Source: DAOUMF01 sp034411955
Lineage (GTDB): Bacteria > Chloroflexota > Dehalococcoidia > SM23-28-2 > RBG-16-64-32
DNA length: 8,466 bases
Assembly: GCA_034411955.1 (NCBI GenBank)
Contig: DAOUMF010000095.1
Location: forward strand, 1-8,466
Reading direction: 5' to 3'
The notes under the pieces are model-generated. The model had not been told where the DNA came from. It made no database searches and was given only the letters and a program-made list of their open reading frames with translations. Of the stretch, positions 1 through 6,430 are shown piece by piece. Positions within the stretch are counted from its first letter, which is position 1; every line of letters starts with the position of its first letter. The position numbers and the translations under genes are program-made.

Positions 1-114
1 GTGGGCTGCGACGCCGGCGGCTACGGCTGCGGCACCCACCAGGCCGTCGACTCCGGTGCGGAAGTCGCCCGCTTGGTTCTGCGCGACTATCGCGCCAGGC
101 AGGGGATGTTCTAG
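1..114 (+). CDS. C-terminal end of a probable FAD-dependent oxidoreductase (partial)
   Basis: The reading frame is open from the first base and ends at a TAG at 112-114, giving 37 residues of a gene that starts outside the window. The visible tail has a Gly-rich stretch (GGYGCGTHQAVDSG) followed by an amphipathic helix (AEVARLVLRDYRARQ). This arrangement, a Gly-rich loop, a small-residue SG and then a final helix of the type VAxLVL, is how many two-dinucleotide-binding flavoproteins end, such as phytoene-desaturase or amine-oxidase-like COG1233 proteins, where the last loop touches FAD. Only the C-terminus is visible, so the substrate and exact family cannot be told. It could instead be another Rossmann-type FAD enzyme. 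The GNAT gene begins 82 bp downstream in the same direction. Confidence 0.5.
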   Translation: MGCDAGGYGCGTHQAVDSGAEVARLVLRDYRARQGMF

Positions 115-196
115 GCGCGAAGAGGGAACGGCAGCAGGTGGGGGGGGTACGGTTGATAGAGACGCGCCCCGAGCGGGTGCACCATCGGGCGAAGAG

Positions 197-904
197 ATGA
201 CTGACCTCCGAGAGCTGCTGGTGGCCACCGAGCGACATCTCCCCGACTTCATGTTCAGGACGGCGCCCACCGACAGTCTCACGGCTGCAGACCGGCGGCT
301 CCTGTCTGAGCTGTTCGACGCATCCTTCCGGCAGGCCAATCACGCGCATCTCGAAAGGTTGCTGGGGCAACTGCGCAGCGTGTCCGTGGCGCTGTGTGAC
401 GGGAAGCCCGCCGGCTTCACCATGAGCGACGTTCGCGTCATGGATCTGCCCCGTCTGCCGGACCAGATCGTGATGCTCGCGGGCCTCACCTGCATCGCCC
501 CTGAGTACCAGAGGCGGGGGTTAATGATCGAGCTGGCGAGACGAAACTTCATAGAGAGCACTCCGCGATGGAGCCAGCGGGCGCTGTTCTGCGTGCGCTA
601 CGGTCATCCCGCTGCTTTCAGGGCGATTGTCGCCCGGCTTGAGAGCGGTGTCCCCAGGCCGGGCATCCGACCCACACGCTGGCAGCAGGAGGTCGGCAGG
701 GTGATCGCCGACGCGTACGGAGTGGAGCGCTTCGATCCGGAGACGTTTGTCTGCGCAGGAGCCGGAACGCCGATCGGTTACCCGGTCATCGATTTGGAGG
801 TCGAGCCGCTGGATTGGGAGGTCTTCCGCCGCGTCGACCGCGACCGAGGCGACTCCCTTCTCGGTATCGTCTGGATGCCCGACGCTCCACCGGGGTGGGC
901 TTGA
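197..904 (+). CDS. GNAT family N-acetyltransferase
   Basis: This 235-residue soluble protein most likely transfers an acyl group from acyl-CoA to an amine of unknown identity. The recognisable part is the GNAT core at residues 92-118. A strand (VMLAGLTCIAPEYQ) leads into the acetyl-CoA pyrophosphate loop QRRGLM (105-110; family pattern Q/RxxGxG/A), followed by the helix IELARRNF. The G-x-G end of the loop is G-L-M here, a tolerated variant. A later segment (CVRYGHPAAFRAIVAR, 132-147) sits where GNAT proteins carry the second CoA-contacting helix. The C-terminal 80 residues do not match anything I recognise. The frame stays open upstream to position 56, but that would overlap the preceding gene and add a low-complexity Gly/Arg stretch. 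I therefore chose the ATG at 197, although it has only a weak purine-rich ribosome site (GAAGAG) directly in front. The family is fairly sure; the substrate is unknown. Confidence 0.72.
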   Translation: MTDLRELLVATERHLPDFMFRTAPTDSLTAADRRLLSELFDASFRQANHAHLERLLGQLRSVSVALCDGKPAGFTMSDVRVMDLPRLPDQIVMLAGLTCIAPEYQRRGLMIELARRNFIESTPRWSQRALFCVRYGHPAAFRAIVARLESGVPRPGIRPTRWQQEVGRVIADAYGVERFDPETFVCAGAGTPIGYPVIDLEVEPLDWEVFRRVDRDRGDSLLGIVWMPDAPPGWA

Positions 905-1019
905 TCTACTCTCTGGGGCGACACCAGTTACGGCCCCTAGCAGCGCTATGGCCCGCACGCGGGTTGGTGCGGTGCAACACAGAACATGCGGAAGAGGAAA
1001 TCCAGAAACAGGCCTGGCC

Positions 1020-1048
1020 TTGTCAACAGGGGACCTCAGGGATAGACT
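1020..1048 (+). promoter_or_regulatory. Sigma-70-like promoter
   Basis: TTGTCA at 1020-1025 and TAGACT at 1043-1048 are separated by exactly 17 bp. They match the -35 consensus at 5 of 6 bases and the -10 consensus at 4 of 6, with the TAnnnT pattern kept. The predicted start would fall near 1055, about a dozen bases before the ATG at 1068. This would give a very short leader and drive the small ORF and probably the synthase/thiolase genes behind it. It was found by eye only; two such hexamers can arise by chance. Confidence 0.45.
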
Positions 1049-1067
1049 GTGACAGGATTCACATTCC

Positions 1068-1277
1068 ATGACGAACGCCGTCCGGACCCGCAGAGCAAAG
1101 GCAAAGAAGGCGAGCACGCCTCGGCGGCGAGCCAGGAAGCCCCTGATCGGCAGCGAAGAAGCCGCCAAGAGTGACGATCGCCAGGCCGAGCGGGGGTTTC
1201 TGTTTGAGGACCCCTACTGGGACGACGCCTTCTGCTCCTACTACGATCCCACCCTGCGTACCTGTTGTCGCAGATAG
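1068..1277 (+). CDS. Small hypothetical protein, basic N-terminus and aromatic Cys-containing C-terminus
   Basis: I do not recognise this 69-residue ORF. Residues 1-30 are strongly basic (runs such as RTRRAKAKK and RRRARK), suggesting nucleic-acid or acidic-partner binding or a disordered tail. Residues 43-69 change character to an aromatic and acidic segment (FLFEDPYWDDAFCSYYDP) ending in TCCRR, with three cysteines in all. There is no signal peptide or membrane helix. Third codon positions are mostly G or C, as in the neighbouring genes, which favours real coding. A sigma-70-like promoter lies just upstream, ACAGGA at 1052-1057 could serve as a ribosome site, and the synthase/DUF35 gene starts 46 bp after the stop. 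An antisense frame across the same bases looks like a shadow. It may be expressed with the downstream operon, but its function is unknown. Confidence 0.45.
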   Translation: MTNAVRTRRAKAKKASTPRRRARKPLIGSEEAAKSDDRQAERGFLFEDPYWDDAFCSYYDPTLRTCCRR

Positions 1278-1310
1278 CCGACATGCCCTCTCACCGTACC
1301 GGTCGTGAGC

Positions 1311-1323
1311 CGAGGAGGACTCG
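1311..1323 (+). promoter_or_regulatory. Strong ribosome binding site of the synthase/DUF35 fusion
   Basis: A perfect AGGAGG lies at 1313-1318, five bases before the ATG at 1324. This decides the start in favour of the 469-residue frame. The competing overlapping frame that opens at 1305 has no such signal. Confidence 0.85.
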
Positions 1324-2733
1324 ATGGTAGCCATAGCATCGTACGGAGCCTACATACCGATATACCGCCTGGGGCGCCAGGAGATGAGCCAGGCTTGGGG
1401 CATTCCCGGCGTGCCCGGGGAGCGCTCGGTGGCCAGCGCCGACGAGGACAGCATCACCATGGGGGTCGCCGCCGCCCTAGATTGCATGGCGGGCATCGAT
1501 CCCGCCACTGTCGACGGCGTCTACTTCGCCAGCACCACTCCGCCCTACTCCGAGAAGCAGTGCGCCTCCGTGGTCGCCGGCGTCCTGGACCTGCGCCGGG
1601 ACATCGTTACCGCCGATTTCACCGACTCCGTCCGCTCGGCCACCGTGGCCATGAGGGCTGCCCACGACGCCATCGAGAGCGGCTCGGCCAACAGCGTGCT
1701 TGTGGTGGCGGCGGACAACCGACCGGCGGAGCCGGAGACGATGTGGGAGCAGCTCCTGGGCGACGGCGCCACCGCCTTCCTTCTCTCCAAGGAGGGCCCG
1801 GCCACCGTTCGAGGCTTTCATTCCGTCACCAGCGAGGTCATCGGACCCTGGCGGCGCTCCGACGACCGCTACGTTCGCGCCTTCGAGCCCAAGCTCGATA
1901 CCCAGTACGGCTACACGCGCAGCATGCTGGCCGCGGCCAAGGCGCTGGCGGAGAAGGAGGGCCTCGGCCCCAAGGACATAAGCAAGGCGGTCTTCTCCGC
2001 CAACGACCCCCGCGCCCACGTGGCCCTGGGCCGCCAGCTAGGCCTGGAGATGCCCCAGATCCAGGACACGGGGTTCCTCCTGCTGGGCAACACGGGCACC
2101 CCCCAGGTGTTGATGATGCTGGCCGCTGCCCTGGACACGGCCAAGGCCGGCGACAAGCTCCTGGTCGCCAATCACGGCGACGGCGCAGACGCCTTCCTGC
2201 TGGAGGTCACCGACGCCTTTCCCGACGTTCCCGGCAAGAGATCGATTCAGACCTACCTCATGAACAAGCGCATGCTCCCCAACTACAACGCCTACGCGGC
2301 CTTCCGCAAGCTCATGGACAGGGACCGGTACGTTCCCCCCTCGTCGCCCGTCACCTACTGGCGGGACAGCAAGATGGAGCTGGCCCTCTACGGCTCCCGC
2401 TGCCGCAAGTGCGGCACGGTGCAGTACCCTCCGCCGCGGGTGTGCGTGGAGTGCGGGACGAAGGACGAACTGGACGAGGTGAAGCTGGCCCACAAGGGAA
2501 CGGTCTTTACCTATACCCTCGACCATTTGGTGGGAGGCGAGTACTTGAGCACCCCAGTCCCCAGGATCGTGGCGGACCTGGAGGGAGGGGGCCGCACCTT
2601 TCTGCAGATGACTGACTGCGACCCCACGGAGGTGGGCATCGGCATGCCCGTGGAACTCACCCTGCGCTGCCTCCACGACGGCGCGGGATTCCACAACTAC
2701 TACTGGAAGTGCCAACCGGTGAGGGGAGGCTAG
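1324..2733 (+). CDS. HMG-CoA-synthase-like (thiolase fold) protein fused to a DUF35 zinc-ribbon/OB-fold domain
   Basis: This 469-residue cytoplasmic protein has two parts. Residues 1-300 follow the HMG-CoA synthase fold. The recognisable segments are LGDGATAFLLS at 145-155, the GNTGTP loop at 255-260 and HGDGADAFLL at 284-293. Residues 340-469 form a DUF35 unit: a zinc ribbon with Cys360, Cys363, Cys374 and Cys377 (CRKCG and CVECG), then an OB-fold starting near KGTVFTYTLD. My by-eye alignment puts Val103 (TDSVRSAT) where true HMG-CoA synthases have the nucleophilic Cys of TNACYGGT, Thr71 at the catalytic Glu, and about Asn227 at the catalytic His. The synthase half is therefore probably not a normal condensing enzyme. 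DUF35 proteins are known acyl-CoA-binding partners of thiolases. The thiolase gene starts 36 bp downstream with its own strong ribosome site, so a complex of the two is likely. The architecture is sure; the activity is not. Confidence 0.88.
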   Translation: MVAIASYGAYIPIYRLGRQEMSQAWGIPGVPGERSVASADEDSITMGVAAALDCMAGIDPATVDGVYFASTTPPYSEKQCASVVAGVLDLRRDIVTADFTDSVRSATVAMRAAHDAIESGSANSVLVVAADNRPAEPETMWEQLLGDGATAFLLSKEGPATVRGFHSVTSEVIGPWRRSDDRYVRAFEPKLDTQYGYTRSMLAAAKALAEKEGLGPKDISKAVFSANDPRAHVALGRQLGLEMPQIQDTGFLLLGNTGTPQVLMMLAAALDTAKAGDKLLVANHGDGADAFLLEVTDAFPDVPGKRSIQTYLMNKRMLPNYNAYAAFRKLMDRDRYVPPSSPVTYWRDSKMELALYGSRCRKCGTVQYPPPRVCVECGTKDELDEVKLAHKGTVFTYTLDHLVGGEYLSTPVPRIVADLEGGGRTFLQMTDCDPTEVGIGMPVELTLRCLHDGAGFHNYYWKCQPVRGG

Positions 2734-2757
2734 GCCTTCTCGCTATCGCTCCGGCCG

Positions 2758-2769
2758 AAAGGAGGAGAC
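2758..2769 (+). promoter_or_regulatory. Strong ribosome binding site of the thiolase
   Basis: AAAGGAGG at 2758-2765 sits four bases before the ATG at 2770, inside the 36-bp gap after the synthase/DUF35 stop. It supports independent, efficient translation of the thiolase from a shared transcript. Confidence 0.8.
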
Positions 2770-3933
2770 ATGCCTGGGATCAAAGACCGAGTGGCTATCG
2801 CCGGCGTTGGCTGCACCAAGTTCGGCGAGATGTGGGAGAAGGACCAAGAGGACCTCCTGGTAGAGGCCGTCTACGAGGCCCTGGACGACGCTGGGATCAC
2901 CCCTCAGGACATCGAGGCCGCCTGGGTGGGCGTGCTGTACCACTTCACCGGCATCTCGGGAGGCACGTTCGCGGAGCCCATGAAACTGTTCGGCAAGCCC
3001 GTGACGCGGGTCGAGAACTTCTGTGCCTCCGGCATGGATGCCTTTCGCAACGCCTGCTTCGCCGTGGCGGCCGGCGTCTACGACATCGTGGTCGCCTGCG
3101 GCGTGGAGAAGCTGCTGGACCAGGGCTCCAGCGGCCTCCCCGTTGAGGGGGGCCACCCGGTGATGAGCGGAGTCAGCGCCCCGGGACTGTTCGCCCTGGC
3201 CGCCTCCCGCGCCTTCCACGAGTGGGGGTGGACCAAGGAAGACCTGGCACGTGTGGCCGTCAAGAATCACAAGAACGGCGCCTCTCACCCCAAGGCCCAC
3301 TTCCGTCGGCCGATCACCATTGACGATGCCCTCAAGGCCCCCATGATCGCCTGGCCCCTGGGCCGCTTCGACTGCTGCGCCATGTCCGACGGCTCCGCCG
3401 CCGTGGTCATCACTCGGCCGGAGATCGCCAAGGAGATGAAGCACAAGGACGACTACGTGCTGGTCAAGGCCAACGCCCTAGCCGTCGATTCCACCTTTCC
3501 CATGTACAGGCCGGGCTACGATTGGCTGGGCTTCCCCGCCACCAAGAAGGCGGCCGCCATGGCCTACGAGGAGGCAGGCATCAAGGACCCCCTCAAGGAG
3601 ATCAGCTTCGCCGAGGTGCATGACTGCTTCACCAGCACCGAGCTATTCAACATCGGCGACCTTGGCTTCGTCGACCCGCCGAAGGCTGCTGCGGCCGTCG
3701 CCGACGGCATCACCGAGGTGGAGGGCGATATCCCGGTCAACCCCAGCGGTGGTCTCAAGTGCTTCGGCCACCCCATCGGCGCCACCGGCTGTCGCATGAT
3801 CTATGAGGCGACCAAGCAGCTCCAGGGGCGGGCCGATGGGCTCCAGGTGAAGGACCCGAGCCTGGGAATGGCTCACAACCTTGGCGGGCCGGCCTCGGTC
3901 TGCTCGGTCACAATCCTGGGCCGGCGCGACTAG
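2770..3933 (+). CDS. SCP2-type thiolase (acyl-CoA acetyltransferase-like)
   Basis: This 387-residue enzyme belongs to the SCP-x/archaeal thiolase branch, which makes or cleaves beta-ketoacyl-CoA or carries out retro-aldol steps on CoA thioesters. The N-terminal strand RVAIAGVGCTKFGE is typical of the group. Cys85 in ENFCASGMDAF is the nucleophile, His284 in EVHDCFTSTEL is the SCP2-type His motif, and His334 in CFGHPIGATG is the oxyanion/catalytic His. The NPSGGLK segment at 324-330 is also diagnostic. The second Cys of classical biosynthetic thiolases (CxG near the end) is replaced by HNLGGPASV, as in this branch. AAAGGAGG at 2758-2765 precedes the ATG. It is surely cotranscribed with the synthase/DUF35 gene. 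Members of this branch commonly need a DUF35 partner (archaeal acetoacetyl-CoA thiolase, BbsAB, Ltp2/ChsH2), and the fused DUF35 upstream is the obvious candidate. The substrate is unknown. Confidence 0.9.
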   Translation: MPGIKDRVAIAGVGCTKFGEMWEKDQEDLLVEAVYEALDDAGITPQDIEAAWVGVLYHFTGISGGTFAEPMKLFGKPVTRVENFCASGMDAFRNACFAVAAGVYDIVVACGVEKLLDQGSSGLPVEGGHPVMSGVSAPGLFALAASRAFHEWGWTKEDLARVAVKNHKNGASHPKAHFRRPITIDDALKAPMIAWPLGRFDCCAMSDGSAAVVITRPEIAKEMKHKDDYVLVKANALAVDSTFPMYRPGYDWLGFPATKKAAAMAYEEAGIKDPLKEISFAEVHDCFTSTELFNIGDLGFVDPPKAAAAVADGITEVEGDIPVNPSGGLKCFGHPIGATGCRMIYEATKQLQGRADGLQVKDPSLGMAHNLGGPASVCSVTILGRRD

Positions 3934-3978
3934 CGGCGAAGGGGCCGGGCTGTAGGGGTGTTCCCGGGGCCAGGCCAG

Positions 3979-4018
3979 GCCAGCGCCCCGCTCGTTGAGC
4001 GGGGCGCCCCTCACTGGC
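3979..4018 (+). terminator. GC-rich hairpin, probable transcription terminator after the thiolase
   Basis: GCGCCCCGCTC (3983-3993) and GAGCGGGGCGC (3997-4007) form a perfect 11-bp stem closed by a three-base GTT loop. An outer GCCAG (3979-3983) can also meet CTGGC (4014-4018). It lies about 50 bp after the thiolase stop and ahead of the aldehyde oxidoreductase gene. No T-tract follows (CCCCTCACTGG instead), so it is not a textbook intrinsic terminator. It could be a weak or factor-assisted one, or an RNA-stabilising stem at the operon end. Confidence 0.6.
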
Positions 4019-4119
4019 TTGACGGTAATCCCCGGTCACGGCATCCTAGCTATAGTGCCGCTGGACAGTTGACATCGGCGCGGCCACGGTAGGTGAGACC
4101 CACGGCATGATGGGTTGCG

Positions 4120-4134
4120 AAGGGAGTGCCGGGA
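4120..4134 (+). promoter_or_regulatory. Ribosome binding site that decides the oxidoreductase start
   Basis: AAGGGAG at 4120-4126 lies eight bases before the ATG at 4135. The in-frame GTG at 4126 overlaps this motif and so could not use it, which makes the ATG the better start. Confidence 0.6.
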
Positions 4135-5988
4135 ATGCTGAACAAGGCGATCAACGGGAAGATCCTCAACGTTGACCTCAGCTCGGGCGCCATCGAGCCC
4201 GAGTCGCTGCCGGAGGAGATGTACCGCCGCTACATCGGCGGATACGGCCTGGGAGCTCGCCTACTCTTCGACCGCGTCCCCCACGGCGCCGACGCCCTAG
4301 GCCCGGACAACGTATTGGGTCTCATGCCGGGCCTGCTCACGGGCACGCCCCTCTTCGGCATCCGCTTCCAGGCGGTGGGCAAGTCCCCCAAGACCGGCGG
4401 CTGGGGCGACGCCAACTGCGGCGGCGACTTCGGCCCCTTCCTCAAGTTCGCCGGCTGGGACGGTCTCCTCCTCAAAGGGGCATCGCAGCAGCCCGTTTAC
4501 CTCCTCATCGAGGACGGGAAGGCGGAGATCAGGGATGCCAGCGACCTCTGGGGCCTCGACGCCATCACCACGGAGGAGAAGCTCAAGGAGCGCCACGGCA
4601 AGAAGGCGAGCATCGCCTGCATCGGCCCAGGAGGCGAGAAGCTATCCTACATGGCCGGTATCTGCAACGAGCGCGGGCGTCTGGCGGCCCGCAGCGGCCT
4701 CGGCGCCGTTATGGGCTCCAAGAAGCTCAAGGCCGTGGTCGCTCTCACCTCCCGCAAGCTCCTGGCCGGCGACGACAAGGACGTCCGCGCCCTGGTCCGC
4801 ACTTCCCTCGAAGGGTTCGGGCCTGCCGCCGGCTTCTTCCGCACCTTCGGCACCACGGGCATCACCGGCACCTCGGCCATGAGCGGCGACTCGCCGGTGA
4901 AGAACTGGGGCGGCGTCGGCACCGTCGATTTCCCCCAGTCCCAGCAGATCATGGGGGCCAAATTCAATGAAAAGATGGAGAAGGTCTACGGCTGCTGGCA
5001 CTGTCCCCTCGCCTGCGGCGCCGAGAGCAAGGAGTCGGAAAACCCCGACTACCCATATCCCAAGCACACCCATCGCGCCGAGTACGAGACCGCCTGCTCC
5101 TTCGGCACCCTGTCCCTAAACGCCGACATTGACTCCCTCCAGCATGCCAACCACCTGTGCAACGCCTACGGTTTGGACACGATCTCTGCCGGTGGCACCA
5201 TCGCCTTCGCCATCGAGTGCTTCGAGAACGGGCTCATAGGCAGCGAGGACACGGGGGGCCTGGAGCTCACTTGGGGCAACTCCAACGCCATCATCGAGAT
5301 GCTCCACCGCATCGGCAGGCGTGAGGGGATCGGCGATCTCTTCGCCGACGGCGTGCGCAAGGCCGCCGAAAAGCTGGGCCCCAAAGCGGAGCCCTTCGCC
5401 ATGGAGGTGGGCGGGGAAGAGCTCCCCATGCACGAGGCCAGGCTTGAGCCGGAGTACTTCGCCACCTACAAACTGGACCCCACCCCTGCCCGCCACACCC
5501 TGTACCACGGCACTGGCCGCGGCGGCTGGGCGATTCCCCCCGCTCCCACAGACAGGACCCAAGCGACCGGTCGCGCGGAGCACCACAAAGGAGCGGCGGA
5601 GTACTTGCACATCGTCAACAGCGTCGGCACCTGCATGTTCATCACCTTTGTGTGCCCCAACGAGCGCATCCCCGAGTGGATCAACGCCGTCACCGGCTGG
5701 GACGTCGACCACGCCGAACTGCGCCGCACCGGCGAGCGCATCGCCAACCTGCGCATGGCCTTCCACGTGCGCGAGGGGGACAATCCAGCCCAGCGTCGCG
5801 TCCCCGGCCGCATGGTGGGCAACCCACCCCTGGAGGCGGGTCCCCACAAGGACTTCACCCTGGACGGCGACACCATGCAGCGCGAGTTCCTGGCCGCCTG
5901 CGACTGGGATCAGCAGACCTGCATGCCTAGCCGCGCCAAGCTGGAGGAACTGGGCCTGGAAGACGTTGCCCGGGCCCTCCACGGATAG
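4135..5988 (+). CDS. Tungsten-dependent aldehyde:ferredoxin oxidoreductase family protein
   Basis: This 617-residue cytoplasmic enzyme of the AOR family would oxidise an aldehyde to the acid, or run the reverse, with a bis-pterin tungsten cofactor and one [4Fe-4S] cluster. The N-terminal domain (about 1-205) has the family hallmarks YIGGYGLGARLLF and GGWGDANCGG followed by LKFAGWDGLLLKG. Cluster ligands are Cys287, Cys290 and Cys294 (CWHCPLAC) and Cys500 (NSVGTCMF), nearly the same positions as 288, 291, 295 and 494 in the Pyrococcus furiosus enzyme. The segment EYETACSFG (about 316-324), His454 in LDPTPARHT and AFHVREG (542-548) are further family motifs near the active site and pterin. The ARHT version of the central loop marks a subgroup different from the classic archaeal AOR, so the substrate may differ. 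No ferredoxin, second subunit or MoaD-like gene is adjacent. It is separated from the thiolase by a hairpin and is probably transcribed on its own. Confidence 0.9.
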   Translation: MLNKAINGKILNVDLSSGAIEPESLPEEMYRRYIGGYGLGARLLFDRVPHGADALGPDNVLGLMPGLLTGTPLFGIRFQAVGKSPKTGGWGDANCGGDFGPFLKFAGWDGLLLKGASQQPVYLLIEDGKAEIRDASDLWGLDAITTEEKLKERHGKKASIACIGPGGEKLSYMAGICNERGRLAARSGLGAVMGSKKLKAVVALTSRKLLAGDDKDVRALVRTSLEGFGPAAGFFRTFGTTGITGTSAMSGDSPVKNWGGVGTVDFPQSQQIMGAKFNEKMEKVYGCWHCPLACGAESKESENPDYPYPKHTHRAEYETACSFGTLSLNADIDSLQHANHLCNAYGLDTISAGGTIAFAIECFENGLIGSEDTGGLELTWGNSNAIIEMLHRIGRREGIGDLFADGVRKAAEKLGPKAEPFAMEVGGEELPMHEARLEPEYFATYKLDPTPARHTLYHGTGRGGWAIPPAPTDRTQATGRAEHHKGAAEYLHIVNSVGTCMFITFVCPNERIPEWINAVTGWDVDHAELRRTGERIANLRMAFHVREGDNPAQRRVPGRMVGNPPLEAGPHKDFTLDGDTMQREFLAACDWDQQTCMPSRAKLEELGLEDVARALHG

Positions 5989-6430
5989 GGGTCCGCTAGG
6001 CCGTACGGGGCAATCCCTGGGGACGGCTTGAGGCCGTTTCGCCCCTCCGGTGAGGGGTCGACGAGGACGACTGCGACGGTCGCAAGGCCCAGGCAGCACA
6101 GATCGCTCTAGGACTACAGCGCGCCCCCGCGCATCTCGGCGGAGAAAAAGGTGCTGCGCTGGCCTCGCAGGCCCCCCCCGGGCTCCTGAAACCTCTTCCT
6201 GCGCATCGGCGTTCTACGATGTGATTGGTGCTCCGTGACTCTTACCTTTGCATCCGCCGGCGAGCACATCAGATTCGGGAGCGCCATGTATTCACCATAT
6301 ATTTCCCTATCTGAAGGGTCTCTGTGTCCGCTGGGTAGCTACATTGGAGATGGTCACAACGTCAATAGGTTGGACAGCATACGAGCTCGATAGCGGTTGA
6401 TTTGCCGCGATAAACAAGAGGGTTTGAGAG
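5989..6430. other. 442-bp non-coding stretch with hairpins and an AT-rich island
   Basis: No convincing gene is seen. The one open plus frame (6050-6238, 62 codons) is Arg-rich and lacks a ribosome site. The first part holds two short hairpins (described separately). GGCCT/AGGCC (6161-6173, CGC loop) is directly followed by a run of C. Around 6286-6312 an AT-rich island (TATTCACCATATATTTCC) breaks the otherwise GC-rich composition and is a plausible regulatory or promoter zone for the trehalose synthase gene. The best paired hexamers are TTGGAG (6344-6349) and TAGGTT (6366-6371) with 16 bp between, a weak match. Directly upstream of the next start, AAGAGGG at 6416-6422 is a fair ribosome site. 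Confidence 0.5.
6018..6057 (+). terminator. Tandem short hairpins after the oxidoreductase, possible terminator
   Basis: ACGGC (6023-6027) pairs with GCCGT (6033-6037) around a five-base loop and is followed by TTT. Directly after it, CCCCTC (6042-6047) pairs with GAGGGG (6052-6057) around CGGT. The CCCC arm could instead pair with the GGGG just before the first hairpin, so the two folds may compete. They begin about 30 bp past the stop codon. Stems are short and the T-run is only three bases, so this is a tentative terminator. Confidence 0.35.

Noticed and set aside
56..196. N-terminal extension of the GNAT gene
   Set aside because: It would overlap the upstream gene end and add a Gly/Arg-rich segment translated from a poly-G tract (140-147). 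GNAT similarity begins only after the ATG at 197.
952..963. Short CCCG/CGGG palindrome after the GNAT gene as a terminator
   Set aside because: The stem is only four base pairs with no T-tract, which is expected by chance in GC-rich DNA.
521..1168. 215-codon minus-strand open frame across the GNAT gene and the gap behind it
   Set aside because: It overlaps the GNAT motif region and the small ORF, is of mixed low-complexity composition and has no recognisable domain.
1305..2615. 436-codon plus-strand open frame overlapping the synthase/DUF35 gene
   Set aside because: Its translation is a low-complexity Arg/Gly/Pro/His mixture with no motif. It is a GC-rich shadow of the frame that has the AGGAGG site and clear homology.
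4069..4097. Perfect TTGACA as a promoter for the oxidoreductase gene
   Set aside because: No acceptable -10 box is found 16-18 bp downstream (GGTGAG at 17 bp; TAGGTG only at 15 bp).
4126..4134. GTG start for the aldehyde oxidoreductase
   Set aside because: The GTG overlaps the only good ribosome site (AAGGGAG), which is correctly spaced for the ATG at 4135.
5116..6099. 327-codon minus-strand open frame antisense to the aldehyde oxidoreductase
   Set aside because: The opposite strand encodes clear AOR motifs, including the fourth cluster Cys. Long antisense frames are expected at this GC content, and no ribosome site or recognised domain is present.
6050..6238. 62-codon plus-strand frame in the intergenic stretch
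   Set aside because: It is Arg-rich, starts inside a hairpin, lacks a ribosome site and shows no motif.
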